Of a stretch of DNA of 64,000 nt, positions 53,918 through 62,817 are shown in pieces. The translations under genes were made by a program, and so were the position numbers. The notes below the pieces were generated by a model. That model ran no database searches. It was not told the origin of the DNA and was given only the letters and a program-made list of their open reading frames with translations. The stretch is from Paracoccaceae bacterium (lineage in GTDB: Bacteria; Pseudomonadota; Alphaproteobacteria; Rhodobacterales; Rhodobacteraceae), in contig SKYA01000006.1 in the NCBI GenBank assembly GCA_007128135.1, positions 19,000 to 82,999 on the forward strand. Reading direction: 5' to 3'. Each line of letters begins with the position of its first letter. The first letter of the stretch is position 1.

Positions 53918-54454
53918 CTATTGCGCGGCCGCGCGCTCCATCGCCGGCCGGATGCGACTGGCGACGATATCGCGCGTGATTGGCCCGGCAAAACGCAGGA
54001 TCACCGTACCGTCGCCCGCCAGCACATAGGTCTCGGGAACACCGTAGAGGCCCCAGTCCAGCCCCATCCGCCCGCTGGCATCAGCCCCGATAGCCGCAAA
54101 GGGGTCGCCAAGCTCGTCGAGGAAATCCAGCGCGCGGTCAGGCTGATCGCGGTAGTTCACGCCATAGACCGGAACTTCCTGCGACAATTCCTCCAGCAGG
54201 GGATGCTCGGCGCGGCACGGCGCGCACCAGGAGGCCCAGAAATTGACCAGTTTCACCTCGCCATCGCGCAGTGTCGCGTCATCGAAAAGCGTCTTGCCCT
54301 CGAGTTGCGTCAGCATGACCGAAGGCGCGGGCTGTCCCTCGCGGGCCGAGGGCAAGGCATCGCGATCCTCGCGGATATTGCCAAAGAAGAAAAGCGCTGC
54401 GATGGCCGCGAAGATCAGCGGCGGCAGCAGCATGAACACACGAATCCTACCCAT
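53918..54454 (-). CDS. ccmG: Cytochrome c biogenesis thiol-disulfide reductase
   Basis: A 178-residue membrane-anchored thioredoxin (DsbE). The N-terminal helix (~8-25) is followed by a periplasmic thioredoxin domain with the active site WASWCAPC (Cys77, Cys80) and the cis-Pro loop GVPETYVL. It reduces apocytochrome c haem-binding cysteines. The ATG at 54454 lies 4 bases before the end of ccmD. It is the last gene of the ccmABCDG run. Confidence 0.95.
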   Translation of the reverse strand: MGRIRVFMLLPPLIFAAIAALFFFGNIREDRDALPSAREGQPAPSVMLTQLEGKTLFDDATLRDGEVKLVNFWASWCAPCRAEHPLLEELSQEVPVYGVNYRDQPDRALDFLDELGDPFAAIGADASGRMGLDWGLYGVPETYVLAGDGTVILRFAGPITRDIVASRIRPAMERAAAQ

Positions 54455-54605
54455 GTCCTCTCCGATCCTTCTCGAATTCGTCAAGCGCGCGACGCACGGC
54501 CCGCCCGCGCAGCCAGACCCACAGCACCAGCACTGCCAGAAGCCCCAGCGAAGCCACATAGGCAAGGCTCACTTCCATCGCATAGCGGCCCAGATCCGGC
54601 ATCAT
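54447..54605 (-). CDS. ccmD: Haem exporter protein CcmD
   Basis: A 52-residue single-helix membrane protein (MMPDLGRYAMEVSLAYVASLGLLAVLVLWVWLRGRAVRRAL...). The positive residues after the helix and the A-Y-... helix pattern fit CcmD, which helps release haem-loaded CcmE from CcmC. Its ATG overlaps the ccmC stop (ATGA at 54605-54602), and its stop (TAG at 54449-54447) overlaps the ccmG start region. The size and place leave little doubt. Confidence 0.9.
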   Translation of the reverse strand: MMPDLGRYAMEVSLAYVASLGLLAVLVLWVWLRGRAVRRALDEFEKDRRGHG

Positions 54606-55333
54606 GCCATCCGCTCCCTTGCCACCAGCGCCTTCATGCGGCGCGCGCGGATTTCCGTCCGCGTGCCGGCCAGCACCAGCGCCACAAAGATCAGCCCGAA
54701 GCCGGTCATGCTGACATAGAGCGGCGCCTTGTAGGCCCAATCCATACGCGTGCCGGGCGCGACCGACAGCGACGCGCCCTGATGCAGCCCCTGATTCCAG
54801 AACAGGGCCGCATAGCGCGAGAGCACCGCAAAGACCGTGCCCACCAGACACAGCACCGCCGTCAGATCAGCGCCCGTGTCGGGGTCCTCGATCGCGGCCC
54901 AGAGGGCGATATAGCCCAGATAGAACAGGAACAGGATCAGGAAGGAGGTCAGGCGGGGGTCCCAGGCCCACCACGTCCCCCACATCGGCTGACCCCAGAC
55001 GGCCCCGGTAATCAAACCGATCAGCGTCATCACCAGACCCACCGGTGCTGCGGCCTTCGCCGCCAGCGCGCTGACATGGTGGCGGCGGATCAGCCAGAAG
55101 AGCGAGGCCACCAGCATCATTGCCCAGGCATTGATTGCCATCATGGCAGCGGGAACATGCAGGAACACGATCTTGACCGTGGCACCCTGCCGGAAATCAT
55201 CCGGTGTGAGGAAGAACCCCCAGATCAGGCCGATGGCCGTCACCACCAGCGCCGCCATGGCCACCACCGGCAGCAGCCAGTCGGTGGTGCGCATGAATTT
55301 CAGCGGGTTCGCATATTCCCAGAACGATGCCAT
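54602..55333 (-). CDS. ccmC: Haem exporter permease CcmC
   Basis: A 243-residue membrane protein with six helices that delivers haem to CcmE. The tryptophan-rich motif is QPMWGTWWAWDPRLTSF, and the flanking haem-ligand histidines are in FLHVPAAMM (~50) and FWNQGLHQGASLS. The start MASFWEYANPLKF at 55333 is preferred over the ATG at 55342. Overlaps ccmD by 4 bases; a 52-bp gap separates it from ccmB. Confidence 0.96.
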   Translation of the reverse strand: MASFWEYANPLKFMRTTDWLLPVVAMAALVVTAIGLIWGFFLTPDDFRQGATVKIVFLHVPAAMMAINAWAMMLVASLFWLIRRHHVSALAAKAAAPVGLVMTLIGLITGAVWGQPMWGTWWAWDPRLTSFLILFLFYLGYIALWAAIEDPDTGADLTAVLCLVGTVFAVLSRYAALFWNQGLHQGASLSVAPGTRMDWAYKAPLYVSMTGFGLIFVALVLAGTRTEIRARRMKALVARERMA

Positions 55334-55385
55334 GATCCTCACCTATCCCGCCGCCCGGGCGCTCTCAAGTCCGCGTGAGCGCGGA

Positions 55386-56042
55386 TCACCTAAGGTTTAT
55401 CCGCAACACCAGCGCCGATGCAAAGGGCAACAAGGCCACCGCCCCGGCAGTGATTCCGGCCAGCAGGGCAAGCGGTGTCGCGACACTCAGGCCCTGCGCG
55501 CCCCGGCTGACCACTTCCGCACCGAAGATCAGCGTCGGGATGTAGAGCGGCAGGACCAGGAGCGAGAGCAGCAACCCGCCGCGCTTGAGCCCGACCGTCA
55601 GCGCGGCCCCGAAAGCACCGATGACCGAGAGCGCCGGTGTGCCCAGCATGAGCGACAGGATCAGCCAGAGATAGGCCTCGGCCGGCAGGAACAGCAGCAG
55701 CCCCAGCACCGGCGAAAGCAGCACCAGCGGCAGTCCGGTAGTGATCCAGTGGGCAAGGGCCTTGATGCTGACCACCGCCTCCAGCGGCAACGGCGCCGTT
55801 GCCAGAAGGTCGAGCGAGCCATCCTCGAAATCGAGTGCGAAGATGCGGTCGAGCGACAGCAGGCAGGCCAGAAGCGCCCCCACCCAGAGGATGCCCGGCG
55901 CGATCCGCGACAGCGTGTCCGGTTCCGGCCCCACCCCCAGCGGCACCAGGACCGCAAGGATGAGGAAGAACGCAAGCCCCAGCCCGAAGCCGCCCCCAGC
56001 CCGCAATGCAAGCCGCAGATCGCGGATCAGAAGCGCGCTCAC
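55386..56042 (-). CDS. ccmB: Haem exporter permease CcmB
   Basis: A 218-residue membrane protein with six helices, the permease partner of CcmA. The start is a GTG at 56042 ([26 protein letters not shown]), which overlaps the ccmA stop codon (GTGA); the frame runs on upstream within ccmA, but that part is out of frame with ccmA and non-homologous. The Pro-Leu-Gly block [27 protein letters not shown] is characteristic. Confidence 0.93.
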   Translation of the reverse strand: MSALLIRDLRLALRAGGGFGLGLAFFLILAVLVPLGVGPEPDTLSRIAPGILWVGALLACLLSLDRIFALDFEDGSLDLLATAPLPLEAVVSIKALAHWITTGLPLVLLSPVLGLLLFLPAEAYLWLILSLMLGTPALSVIGAFGAALTVGLKRGGLLLSLLVLPLYIPTLIFGAEVVSRGAQGLSVATPLALLAGITAGAVALLPFASALVLRINLR

Positions 56043-56662
56043 AGGAAAGCCTCGTCGAAACCGCCGGCGCCGGGTTCGGGCAGACGGGCCTTGTGTGGGC
56101 GCAGGTCGAACACCTGCGCCTCGGGCAGCCCAAGGTCGATATGCGTGGCGATAAGTGCCATGCCACCCCGTTCCAGATGCAAGGTGACGAGTTGCGCAAA
56201 GAGTACCACCGAGTCGGTGTCGAGCGAGACCGTGGGCTCGTCCAGCACCCAGATCGGTCGGCCCGTGACAAGCAGCCGCGCCAGGCCCAGACGCCGCTTC
56301 TGCCCGGCGGAAAGGTTCTGCGCCTGCCGTGAGGCCAGCGACGCAAGGTTCATCTGGGCCACTGCGTCGCCAGTGCCGGTCTGGCCGTGGACAGCCGCCC
56401 AGAAAGCAAGATTCTCGGTCACGCTCAGGGTGGCCTTGATGCCATCGGCATGGGCGGAATAGGCGATCGAGTCGGCAGGCGCCTCGATCACACCGGCGCG
56501 TGCCGGTTGCAGCCCCGCGATTGTGCGCAGCAGGGTGGTCTTGCCGCAGCCATTGGGGCCGCGCAGGATCATCGCCATTCCGGGCTCGAGCGTGAAGGAA
56601 ACCCCCTCCAGCACCGGCAGCCCGCCACGGGCACAAGAAAGATCGTGGATACGCAACATCAT
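56039..56662 (-). CDS. ccmA: Haem exporter ATPase CcmA
   Basis: A 207-residue ABC ATPase. Walker A is [11 protein letters not shown] (~35-45), the signature is [15 protein letters not shown] (~118-132), and Walker B is [13 protein letters not shown] (~138-150). It drives release of haem-loaded CcmE from CcmC. It starts with [10 protein letters not shown], the two ATGs being adjacent. No gene is seen for 370 bases upstream; the promoter should lie there. Confidence 0.96.
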   Translation of the reverse strand: MMLRIHDLSCARGGLPVLEGVSFTLEPGMAMILRGPNGCGKTTLLRTIAGLQPARAGVIEAPADSIAYSAHADGIKATLSVTENLAFWAAVHGQTGTGDAVAQMNLASLASRQAQNLSAGQKRRLGLARLLVTGRPIWVLDEPTVSLDTDSVVLFAQLVTLHLERGGMALIATHIDLGLPEAQVFDLRPHKARLPEPGAGGFDEAFL

Positions 56663-57034
56663 GCCCGGCTCTTATCGCGAAACCGGGGCGATAAAAAGCG
56701 CCCGTTGCCATGGGCGGACCTTGCCGGCGTCCGGTATGGTTGCGCCCGTTGCACGCAGTTCTGCCCCTCGCAAGAAGCAGGCCCGCCGCTTTCCTTGCCC
56801 CGAACGGGCCGTGTCCGGCAGCGCCCTGCCCTGCGCAGCCGGTCTCCGTGGCAGTCGGGCTCCGCGTGGGTATCAACGGGGATCGGGCCGGGGCAAGCCT
56901 GATGCCGGAACATCTGGAACTTCTGAAAGGATGGCGCTATGGCTCTGCGTGGCGTATGCGCCGAATGCACAGCCGCAACCGGCGCGGGCCAAGTCTTGCG
57001 CGCATCGTGACCGAAACAGCCCGGGAACTGCCCC
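56663..57034. other. Gap between divergent ccmA and PAP2 genes
   Basis: About 370 bases with no recognised gene. It must contain promoters for the ccm operon (minus) and the phosphatase gene (plus). I found no clear hexamers or palindromes by eye. Confidence 0.5.
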
Positions 57035-57517
57035 TTGGTTCAGCCATTCACTCTCGACGACCGCTGGCGCTGGCGGATCCGCAGGACCGGAGATCATCTG
57101 CAGATCATCGTTCCGGTCATCACGCTGCTGGTGATTCTCTGGGGGGCGACGGACTTGCTGGTGCCTTTCCTGCTGTCCTGGCTGCTGAACACGCTGCTCA
57201 CGCACGGGATCAAATACCTGACCAACCGGCGCAGACCCATGGGCGGGCCGCGATCCTTCCCCTCCGGCCATACCGCGAGCGCCGTGCATGGAGCGGCCTT
57301 CATGTTCGTCCATGTCAGCCCGGTTCTTGCGCTGCCGCTGGTTCTGGCGGCCGTTTTCGTCGGGCTGAGCCGGGTGCTCGCGCGCAAGCATTTCGTCGGG
57401 GATGTGGTAATGGGCGCCGTTCTCGGAAGCGGCACGGCGATCGGGATTGTCTGGCTGATCGACATGCCGCCAGACCTGCCGGCATTTGCTGCCGCCGCAA
57501 TGGTCTGGGCAGTCTGA
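57035..57517 (+). CDS. PAP2-family membrane phosphatase
   Basis: A 160-residue membrane protein with the three PAP2 motifs: KYLTNRRRP (K-x6-RP, ~61), FPSGHTASA (PSGH, ~76) and SRVLARKHFVGDV (SR-x5-H-x3-D, ~113). Four or more hydrophobic helices surround them. It should remove phosphate from a lipid such as undecaprenyl or phosphatidic acid. The start is a TTG at 57035, 24 bases after an in-frame stop; no better start precedes motif 1, so an N-terminal frameshift or an unusual start is possible. The family usually has more residues before motif 1. Confidence 0.83.
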   Translation: MVQPFTLDDRWRWRIRRTGDHLQIIVPVITLLVILWGATDLLVPFLLSWLLNTLLTHGIKYLTNRRRPMGGPRSFPSGHTASAVHGAAFMFVHVSPVLALPLVLAAVFVGLSRVLARKHFVGDVVMGAVLGSGTAIGIVWLIDMPPDLPAFAAAAMVWAV

Positions 57518-57686
57518 CCACCCGAATACCAGCAAGGCGCGGGAATGCATCGCCTTGGAATGTCGCGGCGAGATTTGAAGGCAGGGACTCGCCCGAAAAA
57601 CCGACCATGTGGCAGCATGAGGTCGGCATCGCCCCGGTCAAAGGCGTCTCGTGCGGCAAGAGGAGTCATGCGCAAGCGCGGTGAGG

Positions 57687-58058
57687 TCAGTTCTCTGCCA
57701 GTTCATGCACAGGCAGCAGGGCCAGCGCCACGCGACGCTGCTCGGAGAGCAGCACGTTATAGGTGCGACAGGCAGCTGGGCTGTCCATGTTCTCCACACC
57801 CAGTCCTGCTCTTTCCAGTTCGGCCCTGAAGGCATCGGGCAGATGCGCGATCTGCGCGCCGGTCCCGATCAGCAGGACATCGGCCTTCCCGGCAAGCGCA
57901 AGCAGGCTCTCGGCATCGTCATAGCCACCCCAGTGCGTAACCTGTCCGCCACAGACCAGAAGCGGGGCCTCATATGCCTGACCTCCAAGCCGGAAAAACC
58001 CTGGACCGTAGCCATCGACTGCCAGGGCCGCACCGAAATCGATCTCCGAAAGGCGCAT
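57687..58058 (-). CDS. Mth938-like domain protein
   Basis: A 123-residue protein of the Mth938/NDUFAF3 family. Features are SEIDFGAALAVDGYGPGFFRLGGQAYEAPLLVCGGQVTHW (family ygp..f.i.g..y.g.vlv......W) and DVLLIGTGAQIAHLPDAFRAELERAGLGVENMDSPAACRTYNVLLSEQRRVALALLP. The human relative NDUFAF3 assists complex I assembly. The start at 58058 lies 1 base after the secF stop. The order secD-secF-Mth938 is seen in other alphaproteobacteria. Confidence 0.92.
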   Translation of the reverse strand: MRLSEIDFGAALAVDGYGPGFFRLGGQAYEAPLLVCGGQVTHWGGYDDAESLLALAGKADVLLIGTGAQIAHLPDAFRAELERAGLGVENMDSPAACRTYNVLLSEQRRVALALLPVHELAEN

Positions 58059-58059
58059 C

Positions 58060-59031
58060 TCAGCCCTCCTTGACCCCGAATTGCGTGCCGGCCGTATCAC
58101 CCGACGATTTCGACCAGTCGCGCTTGACACCCAGTTGCAGCAGCACCTTCGACGCCACGAAGATCGAGGAATACGTCCCCACCAGAACGCCCCAGATCAT
58201 CGCGAAGACAAAGCCGCGGATCACGTCGCCGCCCAGAATGAAGAGTGCCAGCAGCGCAAGCAGCGTGGTGACCGAGGTCATGACCGTGCGCGACAGGGTC
58301 TCGTTGATCGAGAGCGTCAGCACTTCCTCCAGCGGCCGCTTCTTGTACTTGATGAGATTCTCGCGCACCCGGTCGAAAACCACCACCGTGTCATTGAGCG
58401 AATAGCCCACGATGGTGAGCAGGGCCGCGATGATCGCAAGGTCGAAGCGTATCTGCAGGATGCTGAAAATCCCTATCGTCAGCACCACGTCATGCACCAG
58501 CGCCGCCACTGCCCCGATCGAGAATTGCCACTCGAAGCGCAGCCAGATGTAGAACAGCACCGCCGCCAGTGCCAGCACGACCGAGATTATGGCAGACCGG
58601 ATCAACTCTCCCGAAACCTTCGGCCCGACCGATTCGACCGCAGCGAAACTCAGCGTCGGGTCCAGTCCGACAAGCGCATTGCGCACCGTATTTATCTGCT
58701 CGGGCGTGATGGCCTCGATCCCTTCCTGTGTCTGGATGCGGATCATCGCGACATTTCGTTCGGGACCGAAACTCGGGTCAAAGACTTCGGTGATGGCCAC
58801 ATCCCCCAGCCCCAGAGGGGCAATGGCCTCGCGATAGGCGCCCACATCGACCGGAGCCTGTGCCTCTGTGCGGATAGAGGTTCCGCCCCGGAAATCGATC
58901 CCGAAATTCAGCCCCATGACGAAGAAGGCGACAACCGAGATGATCATTGCCGTCAGCGACAGGCCGAATGTTATCTTCCAGTGACGGAAGAAGTCGATCG
59001 AGGTGTCTTGCGGAACCAGTTTCAGGCGCAT
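58060..59031 (-). CDS. secF: Protein translocase subunit SecF
   Basis: A 323-residue inner-membrane protein with six helices that helps drive protein export with SecD. It begins MRLKLVPQDTSIDFFRHWK; the GIDFRGGTSIR block (~46-58) and the helix GYSLNDTVVVFDRVRENL are conserved SecF motifs. The ATG at 59031 lies 10 bases after the secD stop; the frame upstream to 59052 overlaps secD. The Mth938 gene follows. Confidence 0.97.
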   Translation of the reverse strand: MRLKLVPQDTSIDFFRHWKITFGLSLTAMIISVVAFFVMGLNFGIDFRGGTSIRTEAQAPVDVGAYREAIAPLGLGDVAITEVFDPSFGPERNVAMIRIQTQEGIEAITPEQINTVRNALVGLDPTLSFAAVESVGPKVSGELIRSAIISVVLALAAVLFYIWLRFEWQFSIGAVAALVHDVVLTIGIFSILQIRFDLAIIAALLTIVGYSLNDTVVVFDRVRENLIKYKKRPLEEVLTLSINETLSRTVMTSVTTLLALLALFILGGDVIRGFVFAMIWGVLVGTYSSIFVASKVLLQLGVKRDWSKSSGDTAGTQFGVKEG

Positions 59032-59041
59032 GGGACGCTCC

Positions 59042-60709
59042 TCAGATGGCAAGGGTCTTCGGGCGCGCGCGCTCGAAATAGAGAACCATCATCAGCCGCG
59101 TGACCATCAGCGCCGTGAAGACCGAGGTGATGATCCCGAGCCCCAGCGTGACAGCAAAACCACGAACAGGTCCGGACCCCATCGCGAACAGGATCAGAGC
59201 GGTGATGAAGGTAGTGATATTGGCATCAAGGATGGCCGAAAGCGCTTTCTCGTAGCCCAGTTCGATGGCGCGCGCAGGGCCTTTGGCCGTTCGCATCTCC
59301 TCGCGTATGCGCTCGAAGATAAGCACGGTGGCATCGACCGCCATGCCGATGGTCAGCACGATCCCGGCAATGCCCGGCAGCGTCAGCGTGGCCCCGATCA
59401 GAGACAGGAGCGCGAAGATCATCGACACATTGAGAACGAGCGCGATATTGGCGATGACACCGAATATGCCATAGCTTGCCACCATGAAGACCAGAACGGC
59501 AACCATGGCGACAATTGCGGCGATCCGGCCGGCATCGATGCTGTCCTGGCCCAGTTCCGGCCCGACCGTGCGCTCTTCGAGGAAATCCATCTCGGCAGGC
59601 AGCGCGCCCGAGCGCAGCAGCACCGCCAGGCGGCTTGTCTCCTCGACCGTGAACCGCCCCGTTATGATGCCCGAGCCACCCGGTATGTGACTCTGGATCA
59701 CGGGGGCCGAGACAACCTGACCATCAAGCACGATGGCAAAGGGATTGCCGATATTCTCGGCCGTATACAGGCCGAAGGCCCGCCCGCCCGCCGGATTGAA
59801 GCGGAAATTCACTGCAGGCCGGTTGTTCTGGTCCTGCCCGGGCTGCGCATCGACCAGCTGTTCGCCGGTGACGACCGGGGTCTGTTCGAGGATGTACAAG
59901 GTGCCGGGCTCATCGAGCGAGGGGTAGATCACCTGTCGAGGGCCGGGAATTTCGTCAGGGTTCGAGGTCACGCTGACGACCGGGTGAAAGGTCAGCCGCG
60001 CCGTGGTGCCGATCAGCGCCTTGAGCTCCTCGGCCGACCCGATGCCCGGCACCTGGATCAGGATACGGTCGGCGCCCTGGCGCTGGATCGTGGGCTCGCG
60101 CGTGCCGGCTTCATCCACGCGACGGCGGATGATCTCGAGCGACAGACGCATGGTGCGCTCGTCGGTGGCCTGCCGCTCGGCATCGGAAAGGGTGACGACG
60201 ATCTCATCGCCATCAACCCGCACATCCAGATCGCGCGCCTGGGTGAAACCGGTCAGTGACTGCGTGGGCTGGGCAAGCTCGCGCACGAAGGCAGCCGCCT
60301 GGTCGATGGTCGCCGGATTGCCAACGCGCACGCGAAGCTCGCCCGGATCGTCCGAAGGTATCCGCCGGACCGCCCCGACAATGGCGCGTTCGCTCGCCAG
60401 CCGGTCGCGCACCGACGGCCACATGCCGTCGATCCGGTCGGCATAGACATCCGAAACCCGAACTTCGGCCAGAAGATGCGCGCCGCCGCGCAGATCGAGC
60501 CCCAGATTGATCAGGAAGGACGGCAGGAAGGATGGCCAGCCCGCCCTGTCTTCCTCGAGTGCGGCGCTGCGCGGCCCGGTCTCGAGCGCTGCGACCGCGT
60601 CATTGTGGCGCTCGACCCTGTCATAGAACAGGTTGGGCATCGCGAAGAGAAGCCCCAGCGCGCAGGTTGCCCAGATCAGGATGCGTTTCCACATCGGTAT
60701 TTGCAGCAT
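59042..60709 (-). CDS. secD: Protein translocase subunit SecD
   Basis: A 555-residue inner-membrane protein. The N-terminal helix (MLQIPMWKRILIWATCALGLLFAMPN) is followed by a large periplasmic part with GLDLRGGAHLLAEV (~70-83), and the C-terminal six-helix domain includes IAGIVLTIGMAVDATVLIFERIREE. It forms the SecDF complex that pulls exported chains using the proton gradient. Runs with yajC upstream and secF downstream. Confidence 0.97.
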   Translation of the reverse strand: MLQIPMWKRILIWATCALGLLFAMPNLFYDRVERHNDAVAALETGPRSAALEEDRAGWPSFLPSFLINLGLDLRGGAHLLAEVRVSDVYADRIDGMWPSVRDRLASERAIVGAVRRIPSDDPGELRVRVGNPATIDQAAAFVRELAQPTQSLTGFTQARDLDVRVDGDEIVVTLSDAERQATDERTMRLSLEIIRRRVDEAGTREPTIQRQGADRILIQVPGIGSAEELKALIGTTARLTFHPVVSVTSNPDEIPGPRQVIYPSLDEPGTLYILEQTPVVTGEQLVDAQPGQDQNNRPAVNFRFNPAGGRAFGLYTAENIGNPFAIVLDGQVVSAPVIQSHIPGGSGIITGRFTVEETSRLAVLLRSGALPAEMDFLEERTVGPELGQDSIDAGRIAAIVAMVAVLVFMVASYGIFGVIANIALVLNVSMIFALLSLIGATLTLPGIAGIVLTIGMAVDATVLIFERIREEMRTAKGPARAIELGYEKALSAILDANITTFITALILFAMGSGPVRGFAVTLGLGIITSVFTALMVTRLMMVLYFERARPKTLAI

Positions 60710-60812
60710 CAGCCCAGGGCCCCCGGTTTTGTGCAGTTCGCGAGATCTCGTGCCGACCGCACCCCCGCCGGATATGCGCGCGCTGACCGATAAAGTCCAG
60801 TCACGAGCCCGA

Positions 60813-61136
60813 TCACTCTTTCCCGGCCGGTTCGGTCTTTGAGATCACATTCGCGATGGTCTGCTTGAGCACGCGCACCTTGACCCCGTCGGCAATCTCG
60901 ACCTCGGCCTCGCCGTCTTCCTTGACCTTGACCACCTTGCCGATGATCCCGCCCTGCGTCACCACCTGATCGCCACGGCGCAGCGCGGACACCATGGCCT
61001 GGTGTTCCTTCATCTTCTTCTGCTGCGGACGGATCAGCAGGAAATACATGATAACGAAGATCAGGATGAATGGGATGATCGAGATCAGACCACCGGCGGC
61101 ACCGGCATCTTGCGCATAGGCAGGCGAGACGAACAT
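60813..61136 (-). CDS. yajC: Preprotein translocase subunit YajC
   Basis: A 107-residue single-helix protein associated with SecDF. The N-terminal helix (~15-37: GGLISIIPFILIFVIMYFLLIRPQQKKMKEHQAMVSALRRGDQVVTQGGIIGKV) is diagnostic for YajC. It lies 103 bp before secD in the same transcript. The start MFVSPAYAQDAGAAGG is as in relatives, where an apparent signal-like stretch precedes the helix. Confidence 0.96.
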   Translation of the reverse strand: MFVSPAYAQDAGAAGGLISIIPFILIFVIMYFLLIRPQQKKMKEHQAMVSALRRGDQVVTQGGIIGKVVKVKEDGEAEVEIADGVKVRVLKQTIANVISKTEPAGKE

Positions 61137-61324
61137 GAAGGCTCCTGTCGATTGGCGCGCCTGTCAGGGCGGGCATTACTGCGGCCCCGCTGAGGGGCTG
61201 TATTTGGCGCGCACCCTACTGGCAGGCTTGCCGCTTGGCAAGGCAGGGCAGGGTGAAACCCGACGCGGACGATGCAGAGTTGCGCCGGCCCTCACCACAG
61301 CCTGCACAGGCCGCGCGCGCCGCC

Positions 61325-62095
61325 TTACCACAGGCCCGACAGCGCCCGCCACAACAGCCCGCCGCGGCGGGCGAATTCCGAGCCCTGCAACCCGCCGTCG
61401 CGCACTCGCGCAGGGCTGCGTCCCGCGCGCCGCAGGATCGTGCCGGCCCGCCACCCGGTCAGCAGGGCGGGTGCTGCGGCTTTCGGCACCTGCCCCCGCC
61501 CGGCACGGGCGCGCGCCAGCCGCGCCAGGCCCGCATCGGCAAGTGCCCGGATCGCGGCATCGCCATCATCGACAAGCGGCACCCGTCCCGCAGCCTGCAT
61601 CGCGGGCACGGCGAGCAGCCAGTTGGCCAGCCCCGCCGCATGAGCCATGTCGCGCACCACGGGCGTGCTTTGCTCAGGCGCGCCCAGCAACCGGGCGGCC
61701 AGCCACATCAGGTTTCCTGTCGTCGCATCCAGATGCGCCATCAGCGCGGCCTCATCGGCAAAGGGCACGCGGGCAATATCCCAGTAGCGCGCGGCGATCA
61801 TCGCCTGACCCAGCGCGACCGGCAGCCCTTCGCCCTGCCAGAGCAGCGCCAGGGGTCGTGCCACCTCATGGGCGTGCGGGGCTGCGCCGCGCGCGATCCC
61901 GTCCATCACATCGGCCCAGAACTGCAGCCGCATCTCGGCGATCAGCGGCTCCTGCGTGACATAGGGGGCACGGGCGATCTCGAGATTAAAGGCATAGAGC
62001 GGCCAGAGCCTGACGCGCGCACCCTCGGGTGCGGCCAGTGTCGCGGCGAAGCGGTCCGGGTCACCCAGGCGCACGATCTCGGCCAGATCGCTCAC
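61325..62095 (-). CDS. Squalene/phytoene-synthase-like protein lacking the first Asp-rich motif
   Basis: A 256-residue all-helical protein of the squalene/phytoene synthase family. RLWPLYAFNLEIARAPYVTQEPLIAEMRLQFWADVMDGIARG matches the region of the first Asp-rich motif in the true synthases, but the acidic DxxxD set is absent (LYAFNLEIARA). It also lacks the usual second DxxxD, keeping only DATTGNLMWLAARLLG. It therefore resembles NDUFAF6-type complex I assembly factors rather than a working synthase. The start is a GTG at 62095 overlapping the methyltransferase stop (GTGA). Whether it keeps any prenyl-transfer activity is doubtful. Confidence 0.82.
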   Translation of the reverse strand: MSDLAEIVRLGDPDRFAATLAAPEGARVRLWPLYAFNLEIARAPYVTQEPLIAEMRLQFWADVMDGIARGAAPHAHEVARPLALLWQGEGLPVALGQAMIAARYWDIARVPFADEAALMAHLDATTGNLMWLAARLLGAPEQSTPVVRDMAHAAGLANWLLAVPAMQAAGRVPLVDDGDAAIRALADAGLARLARARAGRGQVPKAAAPALLTGWRAGTILRRAGRSPARVRDGGLQGSEFARRGGLLWRALSGLW

Positions 62096-62817
62096 GCAGG
62101 CGCCACCACCATCAGCGCATAGGCGATTTCCGAGGGGGCCGCCTTCCAGCGCGCGATCTCGCGCTCGGCCTCGTCCAGCGCCGCTGCCAGTGCGCCGGTG
62201 GAACCGGGGCGCAGTTTCTCGATCCGCCGTGCCATCGGGATGTAATAGGCTTCCCACGCGTCACCGATCTGCATCTGTTCTCCCAGCACCCTGTAGCCAG
62301 CCTCTGCCACCCGCGCGCGAATACCGGCAACATCGGTGATCTGCGGATACTCCGCCCAGAAGGCGCGCGCAGCGGCAGAGGGGCGCGGCAACAGGCAGGG
62401 TTCGGAAAACGCGACCGCGCCCCCGGGCGCAAGGGCCTTGCGCCACAGCCGCAGACCTTCGGTCACGCCCAGGAAATACAGCGCGCCCGCGCACCAGATC
62501 AGGTCATAGGGGCCATGCAGATCGGCCATGTCACCTTGACGGACCCACACGCGCGACCCGAATGGCGCCACGCGCCTGCGTGCCGCCTCAACGAAATGGG
62601 CCACCTTGTCCACGGCCTCGATCTGCGCGCGCGGACGTTCCTTGGCCAGCACCACCGTATCGGCCCCCGACCCGCAGCCCGCGTCGGCGATGCGGGCCTG
62701 CTCCGGCGTGGCGGCAACCGAAAGCGCCCAGCCCAGATCCGCCGGTGCCCCCGGCCCTTCACGCGCCAGATCGGTATACAGCGTCAGAAACGCCTCGTCG
62801 GGGGTCAGTTCGGACAC
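62092..62817 (-). CDS. Class I SAM-dependent methyltransferase
   Basis: A 241-residue Rossmann-fold methyltransferase. Motif I is IADAGCGSGADTVVLA (~43-58), motif II is IEAVDKVAHFVEAA, and motif IV-like is YDLIWCAGALYFLGV. The GGAVAFSEPCLLPRPS block marks motif VI. The substrate is unknown; a small molecule is more likely than protein because no extra domain is present. The ATG at 62817 lies inside the 3' end of cimA (13-bp overlap), and its stop overlaps the next gene. Confidence 0.9.
   Translation of the reverse strand: MSELTPDEAFLTLYTDLAREGPGAPADLGWALSVAATPEQARIADAGCGSGADTVVLAKERPRAQIEAVDKVAHFVEAARRRVAPFGSRVWVRQGDMADLHGPYDLIWCAGALYFLGVTEGLRLWRKALAPGGAVAFSEPCLLPRPSAAARAFWAEYPQITDVAGIRARVAEAGYRVLGEQMQIGDAWEAYYIPMARRIEKLRPGSTGALAAALDEAEREIARWKAAPSEIAYALMVVAPA

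Noticed and set aside
57545-57680. Small gene between PAP2 and the Mth938-like gene
   Set aside because: Short frames on both strands lack a ribosome site, domain or hydrophobic segment; more likely a convergent gene gap.
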